A stretch of DNA of 13,712 nucleotides from positions 1-13,712 of the forward strand of contig UQQA01000063.1 in assembly GCA_900543105.1 (NCBI GenBank). Reading direction: 5' to 3'. The translations under genes and the position numbers were made by a program. This stretch comes from an uncultured Ruminococcus sp. GTDB taxonomy: Bacteria > Bacillota > Clostridia > Oscillospirales > Ruminococcaceae. Below, piece after piece: positions 6,857-13,651 of this stretch. How positions within the stretch are numbered: position 1 is the first letter of the stretch; every line of letters begins with the position of its first letter. The notes below the pieces were generated by a model. It saw only the letters and a program-made list of their open reading frames with translations. It made no database searches and was not told where the DNA came from.

Positions 6857-6971
6857 TTATTCTACGAAATCCTCCCGATTGCTCGTGAATACTCCCGTTT
6901 TCTCATTTATTAATTTTATGTAAAGGGAAGCCCCTTTAGGCAGCTCGTATGAAACTTTATAAAAAAGTCAT
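6857..6971 (-). pseudogene. Small decayed or frameshifted coding fragment
   Basis: On the minus strand a 36-codon frame without a start codon reads like real protein: LFYKVSYELPKGASL, then YIKLINEKTGVFTSNREDF, ending at TAA (6857-6859). An ATG at 6971-6969 is out of frame because of a run of six Ts (6961-6966 on the plus strand); with five Ts the frame would open from MTFYKVSYELPKG to the stop, 37 residues. No ribosome binding site precedes the ATG. It may be the tail of a lost gene or part of a dispersed repeat. I do not recognise the family. Confidence 0.35.
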
Positions 6972-7016
6972 AATGGCGGCTCGGTAACGATAGATATTAC
7001 CGACTGCTCAAAGTAT

Positions 7017-7046
7017 AAAACGCTCCGCTGAAAAACGGAGCGTTTT
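7017..7046 (-). terminator. Rho-independent terminator of the LytTR gene
   Basis: AAAACGCTCCG (7017-7027) and CGGAGCGTTTT (7036-7046) form an 11 bp perfect stem with an 8-base loop, starting 13 bases after the regulator's stop codon. T-runs exist on both strands, so it may stop transcription in either direction. It isolates the regulator from speD. Confidence 0.85.
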
Positions 7047-7058
7047 TATGATTATGTA

Positions 7059-7757
7059 TCAATTGCCGTCATAGCTTTCCATAAGTTCGGCAAGCTCTGT
7101 GAGCTTCAGCTTATCGACTTTGAGCTTTCTTCCGTCAGTGAGAACAGCGGACGAACCCTCAATACGGTCGATGAAAGCTGTATTGACGCTTATATTTCTG
7201 TGGCAGTTGTAAAATCTGTCCCCAAGTCCCTCGGTGAATTCGGCGAAGCTTTGGGAGATCGGATAGCTTTTCTTTGCGGCGTGGACGATACAGCCGCGGA
7301 ATTTTCCCTCGACATACACTATCTCGGAGGAGAACATCGTTATTGAAGCTTCGTCCGATACGAAGCTGACGAGCTTATTCGTTTTGAGCTGGAATATAAA
7401 GTCATCGAGCGCTTTGTTCAGCACGCCCGGTTCGACAGGCTTTGTGATGAAGCGGAAAGCGTTGACCTCGAACGCGTCATAGACTATCTCGCTGTAGCCC
7501 GTGACGTAGATTATCGGACAGCGAACACCTTTTCCGCGAAGCTTTTTTGCGACCTCGATGCCGTTGAGGATACCCATACTGTAATCGAGGAAAATAAGGT
7601 CGTATTTTATTTCGGAGATAAGAAGCTCAAGTCCGTTCGAGAATGTTCTTACGGACATATCTATCTCATTTTCGCGGGAATAGCTTATAAGTTCAAGTTC
7701 AAGCGTTTTGCGGAAAGCTGCGTCATCGTCGCAGACAGCGATATTGATTTTCTCCAT
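7059..7757 (-). CDS. LytTR-family response regulator
   Basis: A cytoplasmic two-component regulator of 232 residues in the AgrA/LytR group. The receiver domain (about 3-120) has the acidic triad Asp10-12, the phospho-acceptor Asp58 in FLDYSMG, the switch Thr86 in YVTGY, and Lys106 in FITKP. The C-terminal LytTR DNA-binding domain (about 130-230) has IVYVEGKFRGC, the family-typical FYNCHRNISVN with the preceding basic and aromatic residues, and FIDRIEG. The ATG at 7757 has GAGG five bases upstream. It ends in a strong terminator. No histidine kinase gene is present in the window, so its partner and signal are unknown. Promoters in the neighbourhood show no clear paired LytTR sites that I could recognise. 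Confidence 0.92.
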   Translation of the reverse strand: MEKINIAVCDDDAAFRKTLELELISYSRENEIDMSVRTFSNGLELLISEIKYDLIFLDYSMGILNGIEVAKKLRGKGVRCPIIYVTGYSEIVYDAFEVNAFRFITKPVEPGVLNKALDDFIFQLKTNKLVSFVSDEASITMFSSEIVYVEGKFRGCIVHAAKKSYPISQSFAEFTEGLGDRFYNCHRNISVNTAFIDRIEGSSAVLTDGRKLKVDKLKLTELAELMESYDGN

Positions 7758-7805
7758 TATTACCTCACCCGATAAAAATACAAATAATTAACATATACAC
7801 ACTTT

Positions 7806-7819
7806 AGTATATCATTATA
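7806..7819 (-). promoter_or_regulatory. AT-rich promoter region of the LytTR gene
   Basis: The minus strand has TGATATACT, an extended -10 (TATACT at 7806-7811), and directly upstream TATAAT (7814-7819). No convincing -35 is present at the right distance for either, which is compatible with an extended -10 promoter or one that needs an activator. Confidence 0.4.
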
Positions 7820-7879
7820 TCGGGCAGTTTTAATGTATATTTTTTTAATATTTTTTAAATTTGCGAAAACCTTTTCGGC

Positions 7880-9166
7880 TTAGGTTTCATCGGTGTTTTC
7901 CGGTCGGTCAATTTTTAAACCGATCTTGTTTATGGTGCGCTCGTCGCCGTCAAGGACGGTAACGCTGAAAATGCCGTTTTTAACTGTTGCACCGACGGGC
8001 GGGATATATCCGAAAAGCTCCAGCGCCCAGCCGCCGACGGTATTGCTGTCATAGGAATCGACATCGATCGTATTTTCGGGAAGTCCGAGCTTTTCGAGCA
8101 TATCGCTCAGGCTGAGGTCAGCCTTTATCTCGTACATATTCTCGCCCGTTCTGACGATGCTCTGGACTACCTCGTCATTTTCGTCATAAATTTCGCCGAC
8201 AAGCTCCTCGATGATATCCTCCATTGTAACGATGCCGCTCGTTCCGCCGTAGTCGTCCTTTACAACGGCAATGTGTATCTTTGATCGCTGCATATCGACA
8301 AGAAGCTCGGAGATGAGCTTGCTTTCGTGGACATAAAGTGCTTTCTGAACGATGCCCTCTATCGAAGAGGGCTTTTCTTCGCCGTTGTTGAAAAAGAGTG
8401 CGAAAAAGTCCTTATCGGTGATAAAGCCGATGATATTGTCGATGCTTTTTTCATATACGGGCAGACGGGAATACCGCTCATTTATGAACATATCACGAAC
8501 CTTTTCGATGCTGTCGGTGATATCAACGGCGCTGACCTTTACACGTGGAATAAGTATCTCCTCGCAGGCAGTATCGTCAAATTCGAGTGCGGAGCGAACG
8601 AGGGTACTTTCGTTCTTTTCAAGAACGCCCTCGTCTTCAATCTCATCGATGATATATTTGAGTTCGTCCTCGGTAACGCTCGGAGAATTTTCCTTCGACT
8701 TGAAAAGTTTCTGCATAAGCTTCTGCAGCTGTAAAAAGAGGAACGAGATAGGTGTAAGTATCCAGCAGATAAAGCTTAAGATCCCCGATGTTCCGACAGC
8801 GTAGCTGTCTGCATTCTGCTTTGCCATTGACTTCGGGAGAATCTCACCGAATGTCAGCACGAGGACGGTCATAACGGCGGTCGAAACCGCAACGCCCGAT
8901 GCGCCCAAAAGGCTTGTGAAGATGACCGTGCCGAGCGAGGAGATAAGAATGTTGACAACGTTGTTTCCGACAAGTATAGATGTTATTGTCTTGTCAAAAT
9001 TTTCGGCAAGCTTCAGCGTTCTCTGTGCGCTTCTTTTGCCGTTTGCGGCTTCGTGTTTAAGGCGGATCCTGTTGACTGAAGATATCGCAGTCTCCATTGA
9101 TGAAAAGAGTGCGGAAAATGCGATAAGTACGATTATTGCCGTTATGGCGGCGGGAAGATTATCCAA
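7880..9166 (-). CDS. CNNM/HlyC/CorC-type transporter-associated protein (DUF21-CBS-CBS-CorC_HlyC)
   Basis: A membrane protein of 428 residues in the family often labelled hemolysin or CorC; members act in Mg2+ or other divalent cation efflux. Order of domains: a DUF21 (CNNM) transmembrane domain, residues about 5-150, with FSSMETAISSVN and the conserved LVLTFGEILPKSMA (Glu108-Pro111); a CBS pair at about 205-325, with the second ending in YGGTSGIVTMEDIIEELVG; and a C-terminal CorC_HlyC domain at about 340-420. Length and order are complete for the family. It starts with TTG at 9166, nine bases after AAAGGA; no ATG is available near. It has its own promoter, and only a poor hairpin with no U-tract separates it from the downstream regulator, so some read-through into that gene is possible. 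Confidence 0.92.
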   Translation of the reverse strand: MDNLPAAITAIIVLIAFSALFSSMETAISSVNRIRLKHEAANGKRSAQRTLKLAENFDKTITSILVGNNVVNILISSLGTVIFTSLLGASGVAVSTAVMTVLVLTFGEILPKSMAKQNADSYAVGTSGILSFICWILTPISFLFLQLQKLMQKLFKSKENSPSVTEDELKYIIDEIEDEGVLEKNESTLVRSALEFDDTACEEILIPRVKVSAVDITDSIEKVRDMFINERYSRLPVYEKSIDNIIGFITDKDFFALFFNNGEEKPSSIEGIVQKALYVHESKLISELLVDMQRSKIHIAVVKDDYGGTSGIVTMEDIIEELVGEIYDENDEVVQSIVRTGENMYEIKADLSLSDMLEKLGLPENTIDVDSYDSNTVGGWALELFGYIPPVGATVKNGIFSVTVLDGDERTINKIGLKIDRPENTDET

Positions 9167-9231
9167 GGTGATTTTTCCTTTCTTTTAAATAGTATTATAT
9201 ATGAAAAATTTTTCCGATTTTATTAAAAGTA

Positions 9232-9260
9232 AATATAGCACAAACTTCCGAAAAAATCAA
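9232..9260 (-). promoter_or_regulatory. Promoter of the CNNM/HlyC gene
   Basis: Minus strand TTGATT (9255-9260), a 17-base spacer ending in TGC, and TATATT (9232-9237), i.e. an extended -10 with a moderate -35. Predicted leader is about 60 bases. A second TATAAT closer to the gene lacks a -35. Confidence 0.55.
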
Positions 9261-9362
9261 GGGCTTTTTACATATTACGTCTTTATTAACATAAAATTAT
9301 ATTTTGAGTAAGCTTTATTTTACAATTATATGATAATATAACTGAGTATGCGATTGCCAAAA

Positions 9363-9464
9363 AATAATGCGTAATTATTTAAATTCGGAATTCGGAATTA
9401 TCGGAGTACGCAAATTTATCCCGAAACCGTAGGAGAAGGGATGTGTTTCCCGTCCCGTTTCCGC
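9363..9464. repeat. Degenerate third copy of the intergenic repeat
   Basis: Contains AATGCGTAATT (9367-9377), then AATTCGGAATTCGGAATTA (9382-9400), then, read on the minus strand, GGGACGGGAAAC followed by ACATCCCTTCTCCTACGG (9427-9456). The last part is a decayed version of the GGGACGGG/CCCGTCCC-CCTAC hairpin at 5757-5780, in opposite orientation. The ends match copies A and B in unit sequence but not in order. It lies just beyond the terminator of the 59-residue gene. Confidence 0.5.
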
Positions 9465-9499
9465 AAAAAAATAAGACCTATTCATTTGGAATAAGTCCT
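9465..9499 (-). terminator. Rho-independent terminator of the 59-residue gene
   Basis: Minus strand stem AGGACTTATTC (9489-9499) pairs with GAATAGGTCTT (9473-9483), 11 bp including two G-U pairs, loop of five, followed by A and seven Ts (9465-9471). It starts 20 bases after the stop codon. Confidence 0.85.
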
Positions 9500-9518
9500 A
9501 TGTACAATCGCATTTATA

Positions 9519-9698
9519 TCAGTATTTCATACTGATAACGTTTGTTTCATTAAGTAATGTTATCAGTTCTTCAAGCTTATCACTTGAATAGTTTACCGCA
9601 TTTCGGGTAATCTTAGCTTCGTTTTCTATATCGTCAAGCTTTTTCATAATGACCGCTTGACCCTCTATCAATTTAGCAAGCATTGCTTCATTTGTCAT
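9519..9698 (-). CDS. Small coiled-coil protein, 59 residues, unknown function
   Basis: Not recognised as a named family. The sequence starts MTNEAMLAKLIEGQAVIMKK and continues LDDIENEAKITRNAVNYSSD, KLEELITLLNET and NVISMKY; it is charged and leucine/isoleucine-spaced, so one or two amphipathic helices or a short coiled coil are likely. There is no signal peptide or membrane segment. Its expression signals are unusually complete for so short a gene: a perfect consensus promoter, GGAGG eight bases before the ATG, and a strong terminator. This makes a real gene likely despite its size. It is divergent from gtrA, with about 80 bases between the two promoters. Possibilities include a small regulatory or antitoxin-like protein or a remnant of a longer coiled-coil protein; none is shown by the sequence. 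Confidence 0.75.
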   Translation of the reverse strand: MTNEAMLAKLIEGQAVIMKKLDDIENEAKITRNAVNYSSDKLEELITLLNETNVISMKY

Positions 9699-9720
9699 TT
9701 ACACTGCCTCCGATATTTTT

Positions 9721-9749
9721 ATTATACATACAAAACAATCTATTGTCAA
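9721..9749 (-). promoter_or_regulatory. Perfect consensus promoter of the 59-residue gene
   Basis: Minus strand TTGACA (9744-9749), a 17-base spacer ending in TG, and TATAAT (9721-9726): both hexamers match the vegetative consensus exactly. Transcription should begin near 9714, giving a leader of only about 16 bases. Confidence 0.85.
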
Positions 9750-9776
9750 GGTGAATTATGTATTTTCCCACCACAT

Positions 9777-9804
9777 CGATAAATTACCGCATTATCGTGT
9801 AATT
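9777..9804. promoter_or_regulatory. Interleaved inverted repeats between divergent promoters
   Basis: CGATAA (9777-9782) with TTATCG (9792-9797), and AATTAC (9782-9787) with GTAATT (9799-9804), lie between the divergent promoters of the 59-residue gene and gtrA. Paired half-sites here could be an operator. They are short and AT-rich, so chance is not excluded. Confidence 0.3.
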
Positions 9805-9827
9805 ATAAATATAAAATCATTAGCATA

Positions 9828-9856
9828 TTGACGGATCAAATAATAAAATGTATAAT
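9828..9856 (+). promoter_or_regulatory. Promoter of the gtrA-ABC operon
   Basis: TTGACG (9828-9833, five of six), a 17-base spacer, and TATAAT (9851-9856, perfect). Transcription should begin near 9863, about 20 bases before the gtrA start. Confidence 0.8.
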
Positions 9857-9882
9857 AATTACGCATTAAAGGAAGAAAAAAT

Positions 9883-10353
9883 ATGTTTGAACGTTTTATC
9901 CATAAAATCGTCGGGATATTTCCCGAATGTATCCAAAAGCTATACTATAAATATGAATCGGCACTGCTGTACATCTTTTTCGGTGCGCTGACGACGCTCG
10001 TTTCGATCGGAACGCAGTATATCGCTTATGCTGTCGGACTGGGGACGGCGGCTTCGACTGCGGTTTCGTGGATATGTGCGGTTCTGTTCGCTTTTTTTAC
10101 GAACAAGGTATTCGTTTTCGGGAGTAAAAGCTTTGAAAAGAAGCTTTTTCTGCGTGAGCTTTTCTCCTTTGTCGGGGCAAGGCTGTTTTCGTTCCTGCTC
10201 GAACTCGGATTTATGCTTGTGACGGTCGATGTTCTGAGCCTGAACAAATTTGTTATGAAGCTGATAGCGCAGGTCTTTGTGCTTGTGCTCAATTACATTT
10301 TCAGCAGGTTTCTGATATTCAAAAAGAAAAAGAATGAAAAGGAAGTGGACTGA
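9883..10353 (+). CDS. GtrA-family membrane protein
   Basis: A 156-residue protein with four hydrophobic segments (about 28-50, 57-78, 90-112 and 120-142), the usual GtrA layout. Family members are small membrane proteins linked to moving lipid-linked sugars across the membrane or to cell-surface glycan and teichoic acid modification. The typical features YIFFGALTTLVSIGTQY, FFTNKVFVF with the following basic stretch, and NYIFSRFLIFKKKK at the end are visible. The ATG at 9883 has AAGGAAG about seven bases upstream. It is the first gene of an operon: its stop codon TGA directly abuts the TTG start of the ABC gene. No glycosyltransferase is nearby, so the substrate is unknown. Confidence 0.9.
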   Translation: MFERFIHKIVGIFPECIQKLYYKYESALLYIFFGALTTLVSIGTQYIAYAVGLGTAASTAVSWICAVLFAFFTNKVFVFGSKSFEKKLFLRELFSFVGARLFSFLLELGFMLVTVDVLSLNKFVMKLIAQVFVLVLNYIFSRFLIFKKKKNEKEVD

Positions 10354-12093
10354 TTGTTTAAGCTTGCAAAACGGTATCTCGGTTCTGTAAAGCAGTATAT
10401 TATCGTCGGACAGACCTCAAAGCTTATCGAAGCTATTTTTGAGGTCATCGTTCCGCTGATAATGGCGGCTATCGTTGACAACGGCATCAAGGGAAATATG
10501 GGCAAGGGCTATGTTTACAAAATGGGCGGTGTTCTCATTCTGCTCGGCGTTCTCGGACTTTGCTTTGCGCTGATATGCCAGTATCTTGCGTCAAAGGCAT
10601 CGCAGAGCGTCGGAACTGTTATGAGAAATGATATGTTCCGTCACATCAACAGCCTTTCCCACGCCGAACTGGACAGACTTGGAACTCCGTCGCTCATCAC
10701 AAGGCTGACAAACGACATAAATCAGGTACAGCAGGCGGTCGCAATGTTTATCCGTCTTGTTGTCCGTGCGCCTTTTATCGTTATCGGCTCGGCAATAATG
10801 GCGATGAGCATCGACTTAAAGCTTTCGGTGATATTCGTTATCATCATACCGCTTGTTGTGCTTGTGCTTTACCTTATAATGTCACGCTCGATAAAGTATT
10901 ACAAGGTCATTCAGAAAAAGCTCGACCGCATCTCGCTCGTTACCCGTGAGGGACTTTCGGGCGTAAGAGTTATCCGTGCTTTCTCCCGTCAGGACACGGA
11001 ACAGAAACGCTTTGACGAGGCAAATGACGATTATCTTGACATTTCGCTTCGTGTGGGACGGCTTTCCGCACTCCTCAATCCGCTCACCTATGTTATTCTT
11101 AACCTTGCCATTGCGGCTATCGTATGGTACGGCGGTGTCGGCGTTGATGCCGGTCGGCTCACGCAGGGCGAGGTCATCGCTTTCGTAAACTATATGACGC
11201 AGATATCGCTTGCGCTTGTCGTTGTTGCGAACCTTGTCGTTCTTTTCACCAAGGCGGCGGCTTCTTCGGCAAGAATAAACGAGGTTCTCGAAATTGAGCC
11301 TTCCATAAAGAACGGCACGGAAAAAGACGGTGCAGGTTCGGAAAACGCAGTCGAATTTTCGCACGTTTACTTCTCCTACAACAACTCGGGCGAATATGCG
11401 CTGGAGGACATTGATCTCACAGCCAAAAAGGGCGAAACTATCGGTGTTATCGGCGGTACGGGTTCGGGCAAATCAACGCTCGCTTCGCTTATCCCGAGAT
11501 TTTACGATATCTCAAAGGGCGAGCTGAAAATAAACGGCACGAACGCTGCCGATTATGACACAACGGCACTCCGTCAAAAAATCGGTGTTGTTCCGCAGAA
11601 GGCAGTTCTTTTCTCGGGAACGATCGCTGAGAATATGCGCTGGGGCAAGCGTGACGCTACGGACGAAGAGATATGGAAAGCGCTCGAAACTGCGCAGGCA
11701 AAGGAATTTGTCGAAAAGATGCCCGATGGTCTGGACACACACATTGTGCAGGGCGGCAAGAACCTTTCGGGCGGTCAGAAACAGCGTCTTACTATTGCAA
11801 GGGCGCTCGTTTCACAGCCTGACATACTTATTCTTGACGACAGTGCGTCGGCACTCGACTTTGCGACCGATGCGGCTCTGAGAAAGGCAATTGCACAGAA
11901 CACAACGGGAATGACGACATTCATCATTTCCCAGCGTGCAAACTCGATAATGCAGGCTGACAAGATCATCGTCCTTGATGACGGCAGGCAGGCAGGACTC
12001 GGTACTCACAGGGAGCTTCTTGAAAGCTGCGGCGTTTACCGTGAGATCTGCTACTCACAGCTTTCAAAGGAGGAGGCAACCGGCAATGAATAA
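10354..12093 (+). CDS. ABC exporter half-transporter, degenerate-site subunit (BmrC/TM287-like)
   Basis: A 579-residue fused membrane and ATPase chain. Residues about 15-310 form the six-helix type IV exporter domain; the nucleotide-binding domain follows. Walker A GGTGSGKST is at about 367-375, the signature LSGGQ at about 471-475, and Walker B ILILDD ends in Asp496 where a catalytic Glu is expected. The H-loop reads IISQR, with Gln527 in place of His. Asp and Gln at these two places are the hallmarks of the non-hydrolysing site in heterodimeric exporters such as TM287/288 and BmrCD, so this is not decay. The TTG at 10354 follows the gtrA stop without a gap, with AAGGAAG upstream. The last codons contain the ribosome binding site of its partner, with an 8-base overlap. 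The substrate is unknown; drug or lipid export is typical. Confidence 0.93.
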   Translation: MFKLAKRYLGSVKQYIIVGQTSKLIEAIFEVIVPLIMAAIVDNGIKGNMGKGYVYKMGGVLILLGVLGLCFALICQYLASKASQSVGTVMRNDMFRHINSLSHAELDRLGTPSLITRLTNDINQVQQAVAMFIRLVVRAPFIVIGSAIMAMSIDLKLSVIFVIIIPLVVLVLYLIMSRSIKYYKVIQKKLDRISLVTREGLSGVRVIRAFSRQDTEQKRFDEANDDYLDISLRVGRLSALLNPLTYVILNLAIAAIVWYGGVGVDAGRLTQGEVIAFVNYMTQISLALVVVANLVVLFTKAAASSARINEVLEIEPSIKNGTEKDGAGSENAVEFSHVYFSYNNSGEYALEDIDLTAKKGETIGVIGGTGSGKSTLASLIPRFYDISKGELKINGTNAADYDTTALRQKIGVVPQKAVLFSGTIAENMRWGKRDATDEEIWKALETAQAKEFVEKMPDGLDTHIVQGGKNLSGGQKQRLTIARALVSQPDILILDDSASALDFATDAALRKAIAQNTTGMTTFIISQRANSIMQADKIIVLDDGRQAGLGTHRELLESCGVYREICYSQLSKEEATGNE

Positions 12094-13651
12094 GAAAAAA
12101 GAAAAACAGACCCCCGTTCTCGGAAGAATGCTGAGGTACACAAAGCCGTATCTCCCGTTCCTTATAATCTCGTTCATTTCGGCAATTGTCAGCGTCGGAC
12201 TTACGCTTTATGCGCCAGTTCTTATCGGTGACGGCGTTGACTTTATCATCGGCAGGGACAATGTTGATTTCGATTCGCTTCTGCCGATAATAATAAAGCT
12301 TTGTGCAGTCGTTCTGCTCTCGGGATTTTTCAGCTGGGTAATGACTATCTGCACGAACACTGTTTCCTACCGCACGGTAAACGATCTTCGTACCGAGGTT
12401 TATGAAAAGATAAATCTTCTCCCGATAAGCTACATCGACAGCAGCTCCCGAGGAGATCTTATCAGCCGTGTTACCGTTGATATCGAGCAGATCTCGGACG
12501 GTATGCTCCAAGGTTTCTCGCAGTTTCTGACGGGCATCGTTACCATCGCAGGCACTATTATTTTTATGCTTACGATAAATGCAAAAATTGCCCTCGTCGT
12601 TATCCTTATCACGCCGCTCTCGCTTTTCGTTGCGGCATTCATCACGAAAATTTCCCACGATAAATTTCGTGAGCGTTCGAGCGTTCAGGGCGAGCTTTCG
12701 GGCTGCATCGAAGAGCTTGTCGGCAATCAGAAGGTCGTCAAGGCTTTCACCTACGAGGACGAAGCGCAGGAAAAATTCGAGGAGATCAACGGCAGGCTCT
12801 ATGTCTGCGGACTTAAAGCGCAGTTCTACTCTGCTCTCACGAACCCCTCGACACGTTTCGTAAACGGACTTGTTTATGCGGCAACGGGCGTTTTCGGCGC
12901 GATCTCCGTTCTCAACGGCGGCGCAATGTCGGTCGGACAGATCGCAACATTTTTAAGCTACGCAAACCAGTACACGAAGCCTTTCAACGAGATCACGGGC
13001 GTTATCACGGAACTCCAGTCGGCATTCGCATCGGCAAGACGTGTTTTCGCAGTTCTTGACGAAGAACCCGAGGTTTCCGATGAAAACGGACTTGAACCCG
13101 AGAAGTGCAGCGGCAGCATCGAGATAAAGAATGTTTCGTTCTCCTACGTTCCCGAAGTTCCGCTCATTCAGAACCTTAACCTTTCGGTAAAGCCGGGTCA
13201 GAGGATCGCTATCGTCGGACCTACGGGCTGCGGAAAGACAACTCTCATCAACCTGCTTATGAGATTCTACGATGTCAACGAGGGTGAAATTCTCATTGAC
13301 GGCGTTAATATCAAGGATATGAAGCGAAAGAACCTGCGCAGCCTCTACGGAATGGTTCTTCAGGACAGCTGGCTGTTCAACGGAACGATTATGGAAAATC
13401 TGCGTTACGGCAACGAAAACGCAACCGAAGAAGAAGTTATTGCCGCTGCAAAGGCAGCATATGCGCACTCATTCATCCGCCGTATGTCTGACGGCTATAA
13501 CACCGTAATCAGCGAGGACGGCGGTAATCTCAGTCAGGGACAGAAACAGCTTTTGTGTATTGCAAGGGCGATGCTTACAAACCCATCAATCCTTATTCTT
13601 GACGAGGCAACTTCATCAATTGATACCCTTACCGAAATCCGTGTTCAATGA
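12086..13651 (+). CDS. ABC exporter half-transporter, canonical-site partner, interrupted before the H-loop
   Basis: Partner subunit (BmrD/TM288-like) of the preceding gene. It starts at ATG 12086 (MNKKKEKQTP), nine bases after AGGAGG and inside the end of the previous gene; the open frame from 11975 is only an upstream extension. The membrane domain spans about residues 20-325, Walker A GPTGCGKTT about 378-386, signature LSQGQ 482-486 (the variant signature expected opposite the degenerate site), and Walker B ILILDE with catalytic Glu507. The frame then runs through the D-loop SSIDTLTEIRVQ and stops at TGA after 521 residues. About 55-60 residues are missing, including the H-loop His, without which the ATPase should fail. 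The lost part appears inverted in the next bases. Confidence 0.85.
   Translation: MNKKKEKQTPVLGRMLRYTKPYLPFLIISFISAIVSVGLTLYAPVLIGDGVDFIIGRDNVDFDSLLPIIIKLCAVVLLSGFFSWVMTICTNTVSYRTVNDLRTEVYEKINLLPISYIDSSSRGDLISRVTVDIEQISDGMLQGFSQFLTGIVTIAGTIIFMLTINAKIALVVILITPLSLFVAAFITKISHDKFRERSSVQGELSGCIEELVGNQKVVKAFTYEDEAQEKFEEINGRLYVCGLKAQFYSALTNPSTRFVNGLVYAATGVFGAISVLNGGAMSVGQIATFLSYANQYTKPFNEITGVITELQSAFASARRVFAVLDEEPEVSDENGLEPEKCSGSIEIKNVSFSYVPEVPLIQNLNLSVKPGQRIAIVGPTGCGKTTLINLLMRFYDVNEGEILIDGVNIKDMKRKNLRSLYGMVLQDSWLFNGTIMENLRYGNENATEEEVIAAAKAAYAHSFIRRMSDGYNTVISEDGGNLSQGQKQLLCIARAMLTNPSILILDEATSSIDTLTEIRVQ

Noticed and set aside
7865..7882. CGAAA-AGGT-TTTCG hairpin after the CNNM/HlyC gene as a terminator
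   Set aside because: The stem is only five pairs and the following sequence is A-rich rather than T-rich.
11975..12085. Upstream extension of the second ABC gene
   Set aside because: It runs inside the end of the first ABC gene; AGGAGG and the ATG at 12086 give a normal start.
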